DNA from: Branchiostoma belcheri
Lineage: Eukaryota > Chordata > Leptocardii > Amphioxiformes > Branchiostomatidae
Direction of reading: 5' to 3'
Assembly (NCBI RefSeq): GCF_001625305.1
Contig: NW_017804098.1
Coordinates: 53,426-117,425, forward strand
Length of the DNA stretch: 64,000 bases
The translations under genes and the position numbers were made by a program. The notes below the pieces were generated by a model. It made no database searches, had not been told where the DNA came from, and saw nothing but the letters and a program-made list of their open reading frames with translations. This document shows positions 1 to 12,600 of the stretch, in pieces. Numbering within the stretch: the first letter of the stretch is position 1; each line of letters opens with the position of its first letter.

Positions 1-858
1 AAGACAAGCACAGATAAGTGCCTGTGGTCTCAGGCTGTGGCAATGCTGGATGGTCACTTGTATCTTGCGGGTGGATCATCGGATAGTGTACAGGCCACCA
101 ACGATGTCCACCGGTTTGATCCCCTGACCAATCAATGGTATCATGTGTGCCCCATGAAGGTTCGTAGACAGGACTTCTGTTTAGTGCCGCTGGACGGAAA
201 ACTCTATGCAATATGTGGCTCCCTGGGAACAGGGTCTCGCTACAAGTCCCACGTATCCGTGGAAAGCTACAGTCCAACACAAAACTCATGGACGTTTGTT
301 GCCTCCACCTGGAAACCCTGCTTCAACAGCCAAGCAATAGCCAGCTCTAATAATCACCGAATCTACTGCCTTGGGACAGAGTTGTCAACGTCTGCAGCAA
401 GACAGAACACTGTGTTCCTTAGATATAACAGTGAAGTTGACCAGTGGGAATCTAGAAGCAGCCCTCAAGTAGATGTGCTGGGCTCCATTCTGCAGATAGC
501 AGGTGATGAAGTGCTCCTCCAGGACCTGGTTGTTGGTAGGACCCAGGTGTACCAGGATGTAGAGGACCTGTGGGTGTTGGTGCCCAGCCACATCAGTGCC
601 ATACCTGACCACAGACACTCCTTCACCAGCTGTGCAGTGGACAGTAAGATTTTTGTCTTTGGTGGTGAGCAGCACTGGGCAGGGATGTGGTCAGGTAGTA
701 TTCCTCGGGACACCTACCAGGAAGCCTTTGTCTACGACAAGGAGTCTGAAGCTAGACTATGGCAGGCCCTTCCGGAGGTGCCTGCCAGAGTCATGGGACA
801 GTCTACATGCTGCAAGATGCAAGTGCCACTCGAATACCTTGAGATTGTTTTATCGTAG
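1..858 (+). CDS. Kelch-repeat protein (BTB-kelch/KLHL type), C-terminal exon, 5' partial
   Basis: The frame is open from base 1 and ends with TAG at 856-858, giving 285 residues of the C-terminal part of a larger protein. Kelch repeats are visible: 'LYLAGG' followed by 'NQWYHV', 'LYAICG' followed by 'NSWTFV', a degenerate 'IYCLGT' blade, and 'IFVFGGEQHW' near the end. Gly-Gly pairs followed by a spaced Trp are the signature of beta-propeller blades. In KLHL proteins such a propeller binds substrates for a Cullin-3 ubiquitin ligase, with an N-terminal BTB domain that would lie left of the window. No splice acceptor is visible, so the exon begins outside. The exact KLHL orthologue cannot be told. 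The frame and the propeller class are secure; the BTB-BACK part is inferred. Confidence 0.8.
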   Translation, partial: KTSTDKCLWSQAVAMLDGHLYLAGGSSDSVQATNDVHRFDPLTNQWYHVCPMKVRRQDFCLVPLDGKLYAICGSLGTGSRYKSHVSVESYSPTQNSWTFVASTWKPCFNSQAIASSNNHRIYCLGTELSTSAARQNTVFLRYNSEVDQWESRSSPQVDVLGSILQIAGDEVLLQDLVVGRTQVYQDVEDLWVLVPSHISAIPDHRHSFTSCAVDSKIFVFGGEQHWAGMWSGSIPRDTYQEAFVYDKESEARLWQALPEVPARVMGQSTCCKMQVPLEYLEIVLS

Positions 859-2129
859 GCCATTTTAGCATAAAAAGAATGAAATAAAATTTTCCTTTGC
901 TGTAAGTTACTTACTAAGTAAGACTTGATAATGGATACTCTTTGAAAGAGTATTGAAGATGCTAAGGCATTTAGTGAATATATTTTCAGTATGTTATTAC
1001 ACAAAGTTATAATTAGATTTTGATATCATAGAAATCATTGAACCTGTATGGTATAAGATAAATTATTAAGGAAGGCCAAGCATTGGTGTGAGATATTTAT
1101 TCTGTAACATTAATATTACAAGTGTAACATGGAAAACTGTAAACTGCCATAAATAATTTATTCTAATACAATATTTTGTAGATTAGGTATAGCTTTTGCC
1201 ATTATCAATACAGCATGACACCATGAATATAGCTAGGCACAAATCCTCAGTATCTTAAGCTTGTGTGACTGAATCAATGTCATTATCATGTCTGCTTGAC
1301 AGATTTCAGAGCCAAGAATCAATGTTAAGAGATCCATCTTACAAGTGTTGTGTTCTTACAAAGAGCTTCAAAGTACACAGCAGTAGGTTTCCTCTTACAA
1401 AGGATACAGCAATGCTTAGAAATAGATGAATTCTTTCCTCCTATGAAATTGAACTGAACTTTCATGAATCTTGAACCCATGTTTAAGGAAGTAGCCAAGT
1501 GCTTTGATGCTCATCCAATTCTGTATATGTAGTCCTACATGTATATTTGCATGTCACAGCTGTAATAATGCCAATGTTTCATTTCATTTTGAGACTTGGA
1601 CCTTTTGTGGTCTCCAATGACATTCAGCATTCAATGGCAGCCAGACTCAGTGTACAATAAAATATTCATGTGAAATTTTTGTCTCATAGATTCATATGGT
1701 CTATCACAGCTTTAATTATACAACGATGTCAACTGCACTTAAGGGGAGACACATTTTGTACTTGACCTTCACCGACAAATACATTTGGCTAGACTTTTGC
1801 ACCATGGCAAGAAGTCGCGTCATCCCATCTTATCAAAGGAAATAAGATAAAACTTCTTCATACGGTATAGAACTTAGCATAATAAAGGGTATAACAGTAC
1901 AAGTCCAATATACACCAAACAAGACAGGACTAGAGTTCAAATGCACAATCAGGAAACAAATGCTGTCGATCCATACCGATATCTATCGTGCAAAATCCAC
2001 AAGACACGAAGTTTTACATGAATACTGATATGTTACGTTGTAGCTTATACATTCAATCATTCAACATTATCTAAATGTCCTAGTTGTATAAAACCCGTGG
2101 GCCATTCGGTGTATACTCGGCTGCTCGGT
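859..2129. other. Convergent 3' regions of the kelch gene and the amine-type GPCR
   Basis: No coding frame is convincing here. The stretch is AT-rich and lies between the stop codons of two convergent genes, so it is probably mostly 3' UTR. A minus-strand AATAAA (TTTATT at 1096-1101) could end the GPCR transcript. Confidence 0.4.
883..888 (+). other. Polyadenylation signal AATAAA of the kelch gene
   Basis: An AATAAA hexamer lies about 25 bases after the kelch stop codon and implies a very short 3' UTR. A second AATAAA-like site near 1655 could serve a longer form. Confidence 0.5.
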
Positions 2130-3629
2130 TTATCCAGCTTGAAGGGTTGACTGGCGTCCAACTTGACTAGTGGCCCTGGAGCCGATACGTAGGACTTTCT
2201 TGAAGGCCTTTCTAAACTCCGGACTGAGGAGGCTGTAGACGATGGGGTTCAGACTAGAGTTTATGTAGGCCAGCCAATAGGACACGTTGTAAGCCGTACT
2301 GCTGACGCATGCTGGACACGCCGCAGTAACCAGGTACATGGTGATGAATGGGAGCCAACAGACCAAGAAGACTACTGATACCACAGCCAGAGTCCTCACC
2401 GCGCGTATCTCCCTCCTCTCTCCCGACTGCCCACTTTGTCTGACGCTTCCACGAAAACTTTGTGTGCTTAAAGTGCTGCTGCGCCGTGATCCCGCGTGTT
2501 CCCACTCAACATCTAACGGCATTATTCCATTGCAAAACGGTTGCCACAGGCAGCACCATCCGTTCCCGTGTACAGTTATAGGTTGTTCGCCTTGTCGTGG
2601 ATTTGGTGACACCTGTCCGGGTAGCTTCAAGTCTTTTAGATACGTGTCCAGCACAGAGGAAGTGTCCATGTCAACGTCAGGATCTCCTACAGAGGAATCT
2701 TCCACGACAGGAGCATTCCTACACTTCTGTTCTAACGAAAAGGACACGGTTTTCCTGAGCACGCCTTGACGGTTTATCCGATGAGAGTGTGAGCAACTGG
2801 GATCGGAAGTTCCCGGCAAGACCTCGTCAGCTTGTCCACTTACCTTGCTTATACTGTTTGGCATGTCCAGGGGCACTATCTTACGTTTTGCATGCTTAGT
2901 TTTCATCTTCCGAATCAGCAAGACTGTCATCCGGCTGTAAAGGGCGACGATAGACACCACAGGAAGGTGATACGATAGCATGGCGGAAGTCACGGTAAAG
3001 GCAATGTTGGATGACGGTTTCAGCATGCACTGCTCGGCGTCACTGGCTAAGGAGCTGGCGACGCCTGGCGCCCAGATTGTAACAGCCACCGCCCAAGTGA
3101 GGACGACGACCGGGATAGTACGTTGCGCAGTCCGCCGGGCTACGTACGTTGTAGGCCACCGGATGCTGCAGTATCTATCCCCTGCTATGAGAAGGAGTGT
3201 AAAGATGGAAACCTGGCGGCAGCCAAAATCCATCAGCACCCAGAGGACACACATCGCAGATCCGAACGGCCAGTTGCCGAACGCGACGTAAGTGGCGGAA
3301 AGGGGCATGATGACCAGTCCCACACTCAGGTCAGCCAGGGCGAGATTCAGGATGAAGTAGTTATACACCGTCCGCAGCATCCTTTCCCGTACCAAAGCCA
3401 CCAGCACCATCACATTCCCCACTACAGTGGCTATAGAGATCAGTACAAGTACCACCAGCAGGGCGTAGTTAGGGGTTTCCTCCTCCTCCTTACCGATTAT
3501 CTGTGTGATGTTAACCCAGGACGCAGTGCTCAGCGACAGGCCGCTGTCCGTCAGCAGCTCCTCGCTCACTCCGGCTGAGGTAGGAAGGAACCCCGGACAC
3601 GACACTGTTGACAAGCCGCAGTCCACCAT
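2130..3629 (-). CDS. Class A (rhodopsin-family) GPCR, biogenic-amine type, single exon
   Basis: One uninterrupted frame of 499 residues. A Ser/Thr-rich N-terminus with an N-glycosylation site (Asn40-Ile-Thr) precedes seven hydrophobic segments. TM2 has 'LALADLSVGLVIMPL'. TM3 carries Asp134, which sits at 3.32, the amine-binding position, 17 residues before Asp151-Arg152-Tyr153. Cys127 and Cys201 can form the conserved extracellular disulphide. TM6 has 'CWLPF' (424-428) and TM7 has 'NPIVY' (461-465). Loop 3 is very long (about 170 residues), as in muscarinic and histamine H1/H3 receptors, and the 'YWLAYINSSLNP' stretch of TM7 also resembles those. I therefore infer an acetylcholine/histamine-like or orphan amine receptor at the plasma membrane; the ligand is unknown. 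The first ATG of the open frame is taken as start; an upstream untranslated exon is possible. Confidence 0.88.
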   Translation of the reverse strand: MVDCGLSTVSCPGFLPTSAGVSEELLTDSGLSLSTASWVNITQIIGKEEEETPNYALLVVLVLISIATVVGNVMVLVALVRERMLRTVYNYFILNLALADLSVGLVIMPLSATYVAFGNWPFGSAMCVLWVLMDFGCRQVSIFTLLLIAGDRYCSIRWPTTYVARRTAQRTIPVVVLTWAVAVTIWAPGVASSLASDAEQCMLKPSSNIAFTVTSAMLSYHLPVVSIVALYSRMTVLLIRKMKTKHAKRKIVPLDMPNSISKVSGQADEVLPGTSDPSCSHSHRINRQGVLRKTVSFSLEQKCRNAPVVEDSSVGDPDVDMDTSSVLDTYLKDLKLPGQVSPNPRQGEQPITVHGNGWCCLWQPFCNGIMPLDVEWEHAGSRRSSTLSTQSFRGSVRQSGQSGERREIRAVRTLAVVSVVFLVCWLPFITMYLVTAACPACVSSTAYNVSYWLAYINSSLNPIVYSLLSPEFRKAFKKVLRIGSRATSQVGRQSTLQAG

Positions 3630-3861
3630 GTTGCAAGCTTCCCCTGCTATGCCTTCGGCAAGCCTTCAGCTCTGAAATATGGGACAGAGATGCATATATG
3701 AGTATAATGCCTTTGCTTGAAATCTAGGCATAGACATACACAGGGGTCTGTTTTCCCCGGGAGAAATCCATCCAATTACCATGCTCATTACCCTACTTCC
3801 TTACAGCTGCAGGGAATAAATTTCGTCAAGGCTAAGTGCTGAAGACGTACGTAAGGAACGG

Positions 3862-4140
3862 GATTATTAAGGCTCACGAGCGAGTGGGTGGAAGATGTAT
3901 TTGGTGTTTGCGACCTGTGCGAATTTGACAACTGTCCGTAGAAGGAATCCTCGTTCGAATCTAAAATCACAATTACAAGAAAATGCCCTGAGAAAAAACA
4001 TGTTCCAGTATCTGCAATTAGCCTTGTACAGCGGAAATGTGACTAGTACTAGTCACTGTATACTGTTGAACAGGGGTCAGGATTATCAAGGCCAGCGCTC
4101 GCAGTCAGTAGTGGGTGGAAGATGTATTTGGTGCTTGCGA
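3862..4140 (+). repeat. Pair of divergent direct repeats about 225 bp apart
   Basis: The word 'gtgggtggaagatgtatttg' occurs near 3885-3904 and again near 4112-4131, within longer similar stretches starting 'ggattatTaaggc' and 'ggattatCaaggc' and ending in 'ttgcga'. The copies differ by an insertion and substitutions, so this is an old local duplication or two copies of one interspersed repeat. Confidence 0.5.
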
Positions 4141-7100
4141 AAGTAAAACATGTGATTCTTGCGATGCGGTACCTAGACAACTGACGCCCACAGTCAGTCC
4201 CTCTGGAGTAAAAATCGGCGCCCACGCTCGCTTAAATGGCTGATGTGCGTATAAGAGGAATGTTTTACACGGGTATATCAGTCACGGGTGGTGTTGAGCC
4301 CTGAGCTCAACCCAGGCTTCTTCCGTCCTATAGTGTATCGGATTAGGCTCACTCCGGGACGTCAATTAAATACATGACAAACAGTTAAGATGAATGTCTA
4401 GCCTTGTATAACTCCAATATATAACAGACGTGAAAGCGGTCATAAACACAGGTTGACTGGTAAGGTATACGTATTCAGTTTAATTAGAATAACGCATGGC
4501 AAACAAATAAACAAACAAGCAAACAATAAAATAGAGACATCAATATCTATAATCATTGCACCGAGAGCACTCTATGCTTTATGTTTGACAGCAATTGATA
4601 TTAGAGAAAAACATCGATCACACCAGCAAGCTAAGTACTAGTAATCTACACAATGCAGTTCTCTGCATGTTCATTTGAATCACCGCTACAAACAAGACTG
4701 CGTAGGACATAATCCTCCGTGAAATAATCATGGTGTTTCTCACATTTCTATTGGCACTAAAACCCGCTGTTTTCCTCATTGGTTATGATTCAGGCTCTTG
4801 TGCGTGTTAGATGTAATGGCGGAAATGCTTGGTTGTACGAAATAGCTGCGGGGTAACACAAATGTTATTGACAGCAGCTGTGAGGACTGTTCCAAACCTT
4901 CAAGATGGGGGTGTCATTTTTAAAATTACAATGCTGCTGAAAACTGCTAAGGTGTAAAAAAAACTTGCATCATCTCGCGTATGCTAGCAGACGACATACT
5001 AACTGCACACCAATGCAGCAACGGGTTCGTGAGTTACAGCTGTGAACGTACGTACGGATTTCAAAACTCCGTCAGAGGTCACTGGCCTCCTTCACGGAGT
5101 AATTATTGAGAGTTGAACACAGAAACATTCATCCGAGGAATCGCTTAACGTTGTGCTGGTAATGTCACTACAGGGGCCAGAGCAACCGACAGGTACAGAC
5201 GATAAGACAGACAGTACTCATATAAATGCACCCGTGCGCGTGACTACCGATGTGCATACAGGGCCCTTTATATAACTTGGCAATGTTTCTTTCAAAAGAC
5301 GTCAATTGTATCGCCTTGCAGTCTGCCAGCGTTTAGTACATGTGGAAAGGGAGATAGTTACAAGTAGAATGACCTATGAACTACAGAACCTGGAGGCGTC
5401 TACTGAAAATATATCGTTTCAGAGGCATTTTCAGAGAAGGCTGTTTCGAGAATACTAATGACTTCGACATGGCGAATGTTTGAAAAATGACTCCCCGGTA
5501 GGAAATGAAAGATGTGGAAAACATAAGGCGCAGAGGGGGACACAGTTAAACATAGGCGATGTATCAAACTGTAACCGGCAGGTAGACATTAAAATATATT
5601 GGCTCTTTCCGACTGAGTAGTTCCTAGTGAATTGATGCGGGGTGTAACTGAGGTTGTTGTAAGTGCAGTAGTAAATGTATGTATATATCAAACAATTTTG
5701 ATAGCTTTCCTCTGGAGAAAACCACTGTGATTTAGAAAACCAGCACATGGTTTCCAACAAGTATACATGGCACTATCTCTCTTCTCAATTTTCCTTCAAT
5801 GCAAGCCGTTATTACTAAAAGTATGTGTAGTGTCTCCAAGCGAAGAATGTAATGAGCATAAACATTTGTTAAATTAAGCAATACCTTAGCCCCACATACA
5901 TGTACTTGTTTTGTACTACATATCGGATACCAGTGATCATACCACTGCAATCATGTTTTAGCACAGCTTTGTCTTCGTGATTTCCTGTCCATCATTAGTA
6001 CAGTTCTCTGGATTTTTCAATTGTTCTTCCATTTAAAAAGATAATATAATCTTCACAGCAAAGCACTCGTTTACTTGTGTTCTTCAATTACTTGTGTACT
6101 TTCTTCGCAGCACAATCCGTCCCTGAGTGCTGCATTTCCTCCCATTTCATACGGCATATTCCATCCGCCATCAAAGTGCTCCTAAAATAAAGCGACCTTT
6201 ATTATAAGCCCCTATACCAAATCCTACTGATCTGCAAGACAGGGTGACTTTGTAGTCGATTTTAATCCGATTCTCCCCCTGAGATCCCTCCCAGCGAGGC
6301 AGACTCAGGCGGTTTATCCTTGTTATGTTGACAAGTTTAGTTGCGTTTAGCTGTAATCTAACACCAAGTCGACGCTAACACTAACGTTGACAGAGTTCAG
6401 ATGAGCAGCGCCAAAGGATATATGATTCATTAGCAAAGCACAATTGAGAGGTAAAAAAACTCCATAAAAGGTCTGCAGGCTTCCTGTTTTGAAGAACGCC
6501 GTAGGAAATAACGAAGCATGCGTGACTATCTTTACTTTGATCCTTCCGCACAACCTTAGTAGCATTCTACCCCCAACCCCACCCTCCCCACACAAAAGTT
6601 TTGCCGATTTTTGCAGAAATGACGGGGAAAATTCGCAAACTTCATAAAAAATACTTCTGAATCAATAGTTTCTCGTCTGATCCTGACTTTATTTGATTTC
6701 ACGACCATTTGCTCCTAACGTAGTTTGTTCCTCTGGAGAAGAAATTGATATCGCAATCAATCGATAAGTCAGATGTTATTTCTCCCTATGATTAAATAGG
6801 AATGTACGTAGCACGTTATAGACGATACTAATCAAATCAGCCGGGCGTCAATGGAAACAAGATGTGCACCGAAACGCCACGGAGACTTCGTTAAGGCATA
6901 ATGGTAGAAATAAAGCAAATATCACACAGCGGAAGCGTAAATACCAGGTTTGTGTGGATAAGAATCACTACTCCAAAATATGATGTTGTTTCATTTCATT
7001 TGATACTGATATCTTGATCATTTTAAGTTTCGTAATGTAATGCAACCAAGTGAATTTACGAGAGCAGATTAGGCCTGTCCTTGGTGCTGAAAGCTTGGTG

Positions 7101-10100
7101 AAGCTAAGAGGTAACATTTGCATACGCGGACAATATCGGGGAAACGCCGCAGTTATGTGTTTGAGTCGCCAAGATAAAAAAAAATATCGAAGAGTACAAT
7201 CTTAGCCCGTTTGGCGTATCACCTCTATTGAACACGACTGTATTGAGATAGCCATTGTTTTCATCCGAACATCAGGTGGCAATCTTCATCAGAGCAGCAA
7301 CAAAAAAACAATTTGCCGCCCATCACCCCACACATGGGGCTTCATTATGAACCTTCTCTTATGTACATCTGAACCAGATTGAATCCTACAGCTAATATGT
7401 TCGGAATCCTGGCATTAACATCACTCGACTTGAATAGCAATTGCCAGGCCGATGTCGAGTCGGATTGTTCAGATTTCACTTCACCCGGGGCACACAGCCT
7501 GCTAACGTCGGCTCTCATTACGTCTGAGTAGCCACTGAGACACACAGTGTACACCACGGTCATATAGGAGATGATGTTTTATTTTTCAGAAAAGACATCA
7601 CAAGGGAAGAACATGTGCTTGATGTTATCGATAATCAGCGTGGCATTCTGCTTTCTGCAATCCAGACATAATTGACTGGGACGCATGCAATCAGTGCACT
7701 ATCTTGTTTTCTACATGTACCATGTTGATTCATGTCCTCCAAACTCTAAGATAAACGCCGCACCTGAAAAATAAAGAAATCATACCGTGGTAATTGCTAT
7801 GGATGGCATAGAACAAACGTTATTGAAACATTTTTAGCTCTGACGTATTCTAGCCCCAAGCCGACAATCAATGTCCAAATTGTTCTTCAGCCAAATCGAA
7901 TAGTATTTCTAATTTAGATGAAACGTGCTACGACACGTGTACGAGGGAAGAGGCACTTCATACCTGCCCAACACAAATATAACACAAAAGTTAATACGAG
8001 TAGGATTTAGTCGAAGGTCATGTCGTGTAAAATATGTACATTTACGAGAGAGACATAAACAAAGTTTAGCGTTCTTCTTGATATCTATTTTTGCGGCACG
8101 AGACTTCAATATCTAACAACTAACTCTGTTTTGACAGAACTATTGGCATTAAACCGTGTGATTATTATTATCACACAAGCATCTAAGAAGACTGATATTC
8201 ACAATAAACTACTAAACCTTTAGTCTCGTCATGCAATTTCATTCCACGGAAAGGTACGATCCACGAAGTCACGAAAAATCTTTTCTTTAATTAAACAACG
8301 GTACAGCGTATCTCAAAATAACTCTAGAAGTTGGCAATTTCGAACGTTTTTGATTTTTTTCGTCCTTCAGAGGCCGAAGCAATCGGTGCTATCTATTATG
8401 GCGCAGTAATGAGTCTGGTCCCGGGGTATCCAGTGCCATGCAGCAAATGGTCGGTGGAGAAAATCTCGCAGGGAGTTGCTCGCCTGAGCACAAGACGGCG
8501 TGTGTAATGGGAATGGTCGCAGGGCTACCTTTTATCGGGAATGTCCACTGGGATTTCTGTCTTGATGGCATCCAAAAGCCTGCATCTACCAACAGAACAC
8601 CACAAAGTCAATTACGTGTGGGTCAGGCAAAGCCACTAATATAGGCTGCTATTCTTGTACAAATATCCAGACATTGTTAATATTTGATTTCCGTTTTTTT
8701 TAACAGAAAGAGAAAATTGGATTACGACTAGACCATGTTCATCATTTTTACAGGGAAGAAATTGTATTCAACCCAAATCATCATGTTACCTGTGCCGTAT
8801 GTGTAATCTTTATATAAAGCTACACACAGCGAATCCTTTAAAAACCTTATGAGATAAAAATATCATGTAATGTTTTGAGATAAGCATTAGTTTTTTAATG
8901 CTTAAAACACCCAGGAAACACTTGCAAGACAGGATAAAGCCTCTCGCAAAATTCCCCGCGTACAGCTATATCATTCAATATCTTTAAACATCTTTCATAA
9001 TATGAATTTGAAAATATACATATACATATACATGTACATGGGCTTCCTCGCAACATTTAAGTTCAACAATTTCAGTCTAAGACCGAATCTGGTATATTAT
9101 TCTTACCGCATCAGCTGCAGCAGAGCGAGTCCCGCTGCAAAATCCCGTTCTAATGGTTGCCTCCAGCAGTGATTGCATTCATCCCCATCCGACGTTCGCA
9201 ATGAAAAGTCAATATAGGCATGGCAAGCAGTAGTTGTTTCAACACTTGTTACCTTTCCCTATTTGCTTCGTGATTGAATTTTCATGGTAACACACACTGC
9301 TTGGAAAAATTTAAGATATAACTCTCTCACTGTTGTCCCTGTACGTATCTGGCTTTTGTGTAGATTTTCAAGGTAACATAACATAAGTATAGACATAGAG
9401 TATAGCTTACCTGGAGGATAACGTTCTAGTTGTAGGTGATTCCAGTAGTGGTGAGATTCAGGAGAAGGCATGTGCGAATGGCGGCCTGTTGAACTGCACT
9501 AGCTGTCCTCCGAGAGCTCACCTGAACCACGAGTGCCGCAGGAGCCAACGTCGTTCCGCTTTATATCCTCTAACCCACGCCAAGAAATAGCATGTCGGGG
9601 CTGTGTTATATACCGGCACTCTCGCTCAGAACCTTCGGGATTACACACTCCGTCGCCATGGGAGACCAACACCATCTGCTTCTCTGATTGGCTGGGAAGA
9701 TTATGAAACAAGTGGGTGGTGTTATCATGGATTTGTCTGAGGATATAATTCCCGGCGTTGGTCGTGTTTTTTACGGTACATGAATCATCTTAGAAATTCA
9801 AAGTAAGTTCTGAGGGAGTGTTTGGTCGACTGTACAACAACAAGTATTTTCCATGCACCATTTTAAAAGAGAGATGGCAACATTCCACATGTCGAGGATG
9901 TACAGATCTAGATTTGGAAGTTTTTGTGTTTTTTGTTCATTTAAAATGATGTGGAAAGTCCACGAATTGAACTTAACCAATTGTGTTTAAGGAGCACTAT
10001 TAAGATCGAGAAACCGTTCTAGTAGACTATTATCAATGAATAGAAAATCACCAGAATTTTTGTGACTTAACTTTTGCCAGGCCTTGTCAGGCATATTGTA

Positions 10101-10605
10101 TTCAACCATGGGCGCGGTGCATGTTGGTATTGCCTACAGGGTATACATGGAGAGTTAATCAAAAGTACTGGTGCTTTAGTATGCGCGTTATTATGCGCGT
10201 CCAATGAAAATCTGAAGAATTCTAGGTTAGGAAACGTCTCGAAAGTCGGAGGAGCTGGCGCACTGCGTAGTTTGTGCTACGCAGGCGACGACAGCTGCAG
10301 CGTGCACATGTTTTATTCAATTACATGTATTTTCATTTCATCAACCTGTTGGTGGGCGAGATGTAACAAGTCTAACAGGAACTGTTTGGGAAGGGAAGCA
10401 TATTCCTACACAAGAGTTCTCCGACTCCGTACCTTCGTCAAATGATATTAACCTTTACGATTGACGAATTAAAAATGTTTCTCATTGATTATACAAATAA
10501 GATAATTTGCATGAATCATGTCAGTTGAGAAAGCTACGTACGTACATACACAAAATCATGACGATCGATATCCGTCAACCTGTTCTTGAATTATCCCCCC
10601 TCAAA

Positions 10606-10915
10606 GATTTTTAAACAAATGCCTCTGCAGTTCCAGGACAAGCTGCTGGGAGATCCAAACTCACTTCTTTCCAAGCACAACAGCTCTCTACCACCTAATT
10701 TTCGTGACCCTAGCATATCACATTTAGATGTTTTAGATGATGAAGTCAGGTTCATATTCAGATCAGGTGATATCAAAACCGGAATTTCCGCTGCAGTGCC
10801 ATAACAAGCTGCTAGGGAGCCAAAATCTAATCATTTCGAGGTCTCATCAACACCTAACCACCTACCAAGTTTCATGACAATCCATTCATATCTTATCAAA
10901 TTAGCGTGCTAAACC
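10606..10915 (+). repeat. Two diverged tandem copies of an interspersed repeat
   Basis: Copy 1 contains 'caagctgctgggagatccaaa' at about 10639 and copy 2 'caagctgctagggagccaaaa' at about 10805, a period near 168 bp. Flanking words ('ctctgcagttcca' versus 'ccgctgcagtgcca') also match, and both copies continue into a 'cacctaa' stretch. The right end has 'accaagtttcatgacaatcc', a motif style common in dispersed invertebrate repeats. No coding potential was recognised. Confidence 0.45.
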
Positions 10916-12600
10916 AGATACATATATGTATATACATACATACAAACGCTATCAAAAACATAACCTTCTTGGCGAAGGTAATGTACGTATTCATCAACTT
11001 CCCATGGTACTTTCAATTTGATTTAATAGCGTAATTATTTGCAGTGGGCGTAAGAACATCGTTGCTAATTACAACACGGGTGGTTTACATCTCACATTTA
11101 TTAGCCCCTCATTAAAGGAAAGAGACGGCGGCATCAAAGATTCCTAGAGGCCTGTTATTACGTCTGGACAGCAGCTCCGGAGATCGCTGGACTTCTGACG
11201 GACACCGCTGTCAGATGTCAGCTAAATAACAACCAAAGACGCAGCTAGTTCTGACGTGTATCACGGCATAATCACAAGAGTACCAAACTAGCGTTATTAA
11301 CGTGCATTACGTGCTATCTTGTTGTTAGATGCCCTCTTATGTTATTAGCGGCACTCGTTATACTGGCTAATGGGCACAACAGCAGGCAATGCACGTACAG
11401 ACATTGTACAAATGGCATTACACATACAGACACATGCCTGCCGCTGATATGGAGATACGTGCGTAACCTGACATACTTTAGATTGAAATATACAAGCAGT
11501 ACTAGTGCAAAGAGCAAGCCAGATGAACACTGACAGATCTAGATAGCTGAAAAGGTTAACTCTATTGACTTATATGTCGCGTAAAAGGAACTGACGGAAG
11601 TCAGGTGCGTTTATTAGGGGCGATGCCTATCAACAACATTATTGGAAATCATGATATATCTAGAGCTAAATGTTTTGTCATTCTCTTTAAGCCACCCTGA
11701 TGCAGTGGTACAAAGATATCCCAAGCATGTCAAAATGAGCAGGAACTTCAATTCATTATACGAGAAGAACGTGTTGAAAATCTGAAGGGAAATCCAATGC
11801 TCCAGCGAATTTCGCGAGTGAAAAGAATAGCGGAAAATCAAATACATCCTGTCCGCGGTGGAAAGAGATCGAGCGTGCCATGCCGGGTAACTGCGCGTGA
11901 AAATTGACTTGTCCAAAGTACTTGATGTATCGACTGAAATATCATGTGTGACTTTTGAGAAAAGCCAGTCTTCCGGCCCGGTCTGTCGGGTACGGATATG
12001 AACTCACCCTAGCAGAACCAACATCCTGGGTCTTAAGATAACGGCGCAGCAAGTAATGAAAACATCGTCTTATCAGAATCATCACGTTTTCCACGTAGAT
12101 ATCAAACTAAGAAGAGAACGTTGTTGCCGTCTGGTATTCCTCTTGGGGGAACAACAAACCTACAGGTAATAACTAGCCTGGAAATTCGTAGAAGTGAAGT
12201 GAAGCAAGGCATTAAAGAAACCCCACACCGCATGTCAATCGCCGGGAAATTTGAGGGAACGGTGGGTACAACTCTTTCACGTTGGGATATTTTTAAAAGA
12301 TCTTCGAAAATCCCCACAGCTAACTTTGTTCCTACATGTAATTAATGAGGTCCTTTTGAAGAAAGCCGTTAGTCTGCATTGACGACTGAAGAAAACATAC
12401 CCGACCGTGATTGTCTGTTCAGCACCAAGGACATGTCTACTAGCCGTCAGTTCAAAATCCTGTTTAAATCACCATTCCGCTTTCTTAGTGGCATTCGTAC
12501 ATTCAAATCAGTCAATAGCACTGGAAAAGAAATTTTGTACATTGACTGACTTATCACATCATTATTCATATCCTGGATGGCCACTCTTCATTAACCTATG

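Larger units (their letters stand above)
3630..12600. other. Long intergenic region without a recognisable gene
   Basis: About 9 kb between the 5' end of the GPCR and the presumed 3' end of the Cbl transcript. Open frames are short (mostly under 125 codons), lack recognisable domains and lack coherent splice partners. The stretch holds two divergent direct repeats (3.86 and 4.08 kb), a two-copy tandem repeat (10.6-10.9 kb) and simple AT-rich DNA. It may include upstream untranslated exons or control regions of the GPCR, which cannot be seen from sequence alone. Confidence 0.5.

Noticed and set aside
385-868. Antisense and shifted frames over the kelch exon
   Set aside because: They are shadows of the kelch frame, which alone has the propeller motifs.
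10074-10445. 123-codon plus-strand open frame
   Set aside because: No domain, no start context, no splice partners and no conserved-looking core.
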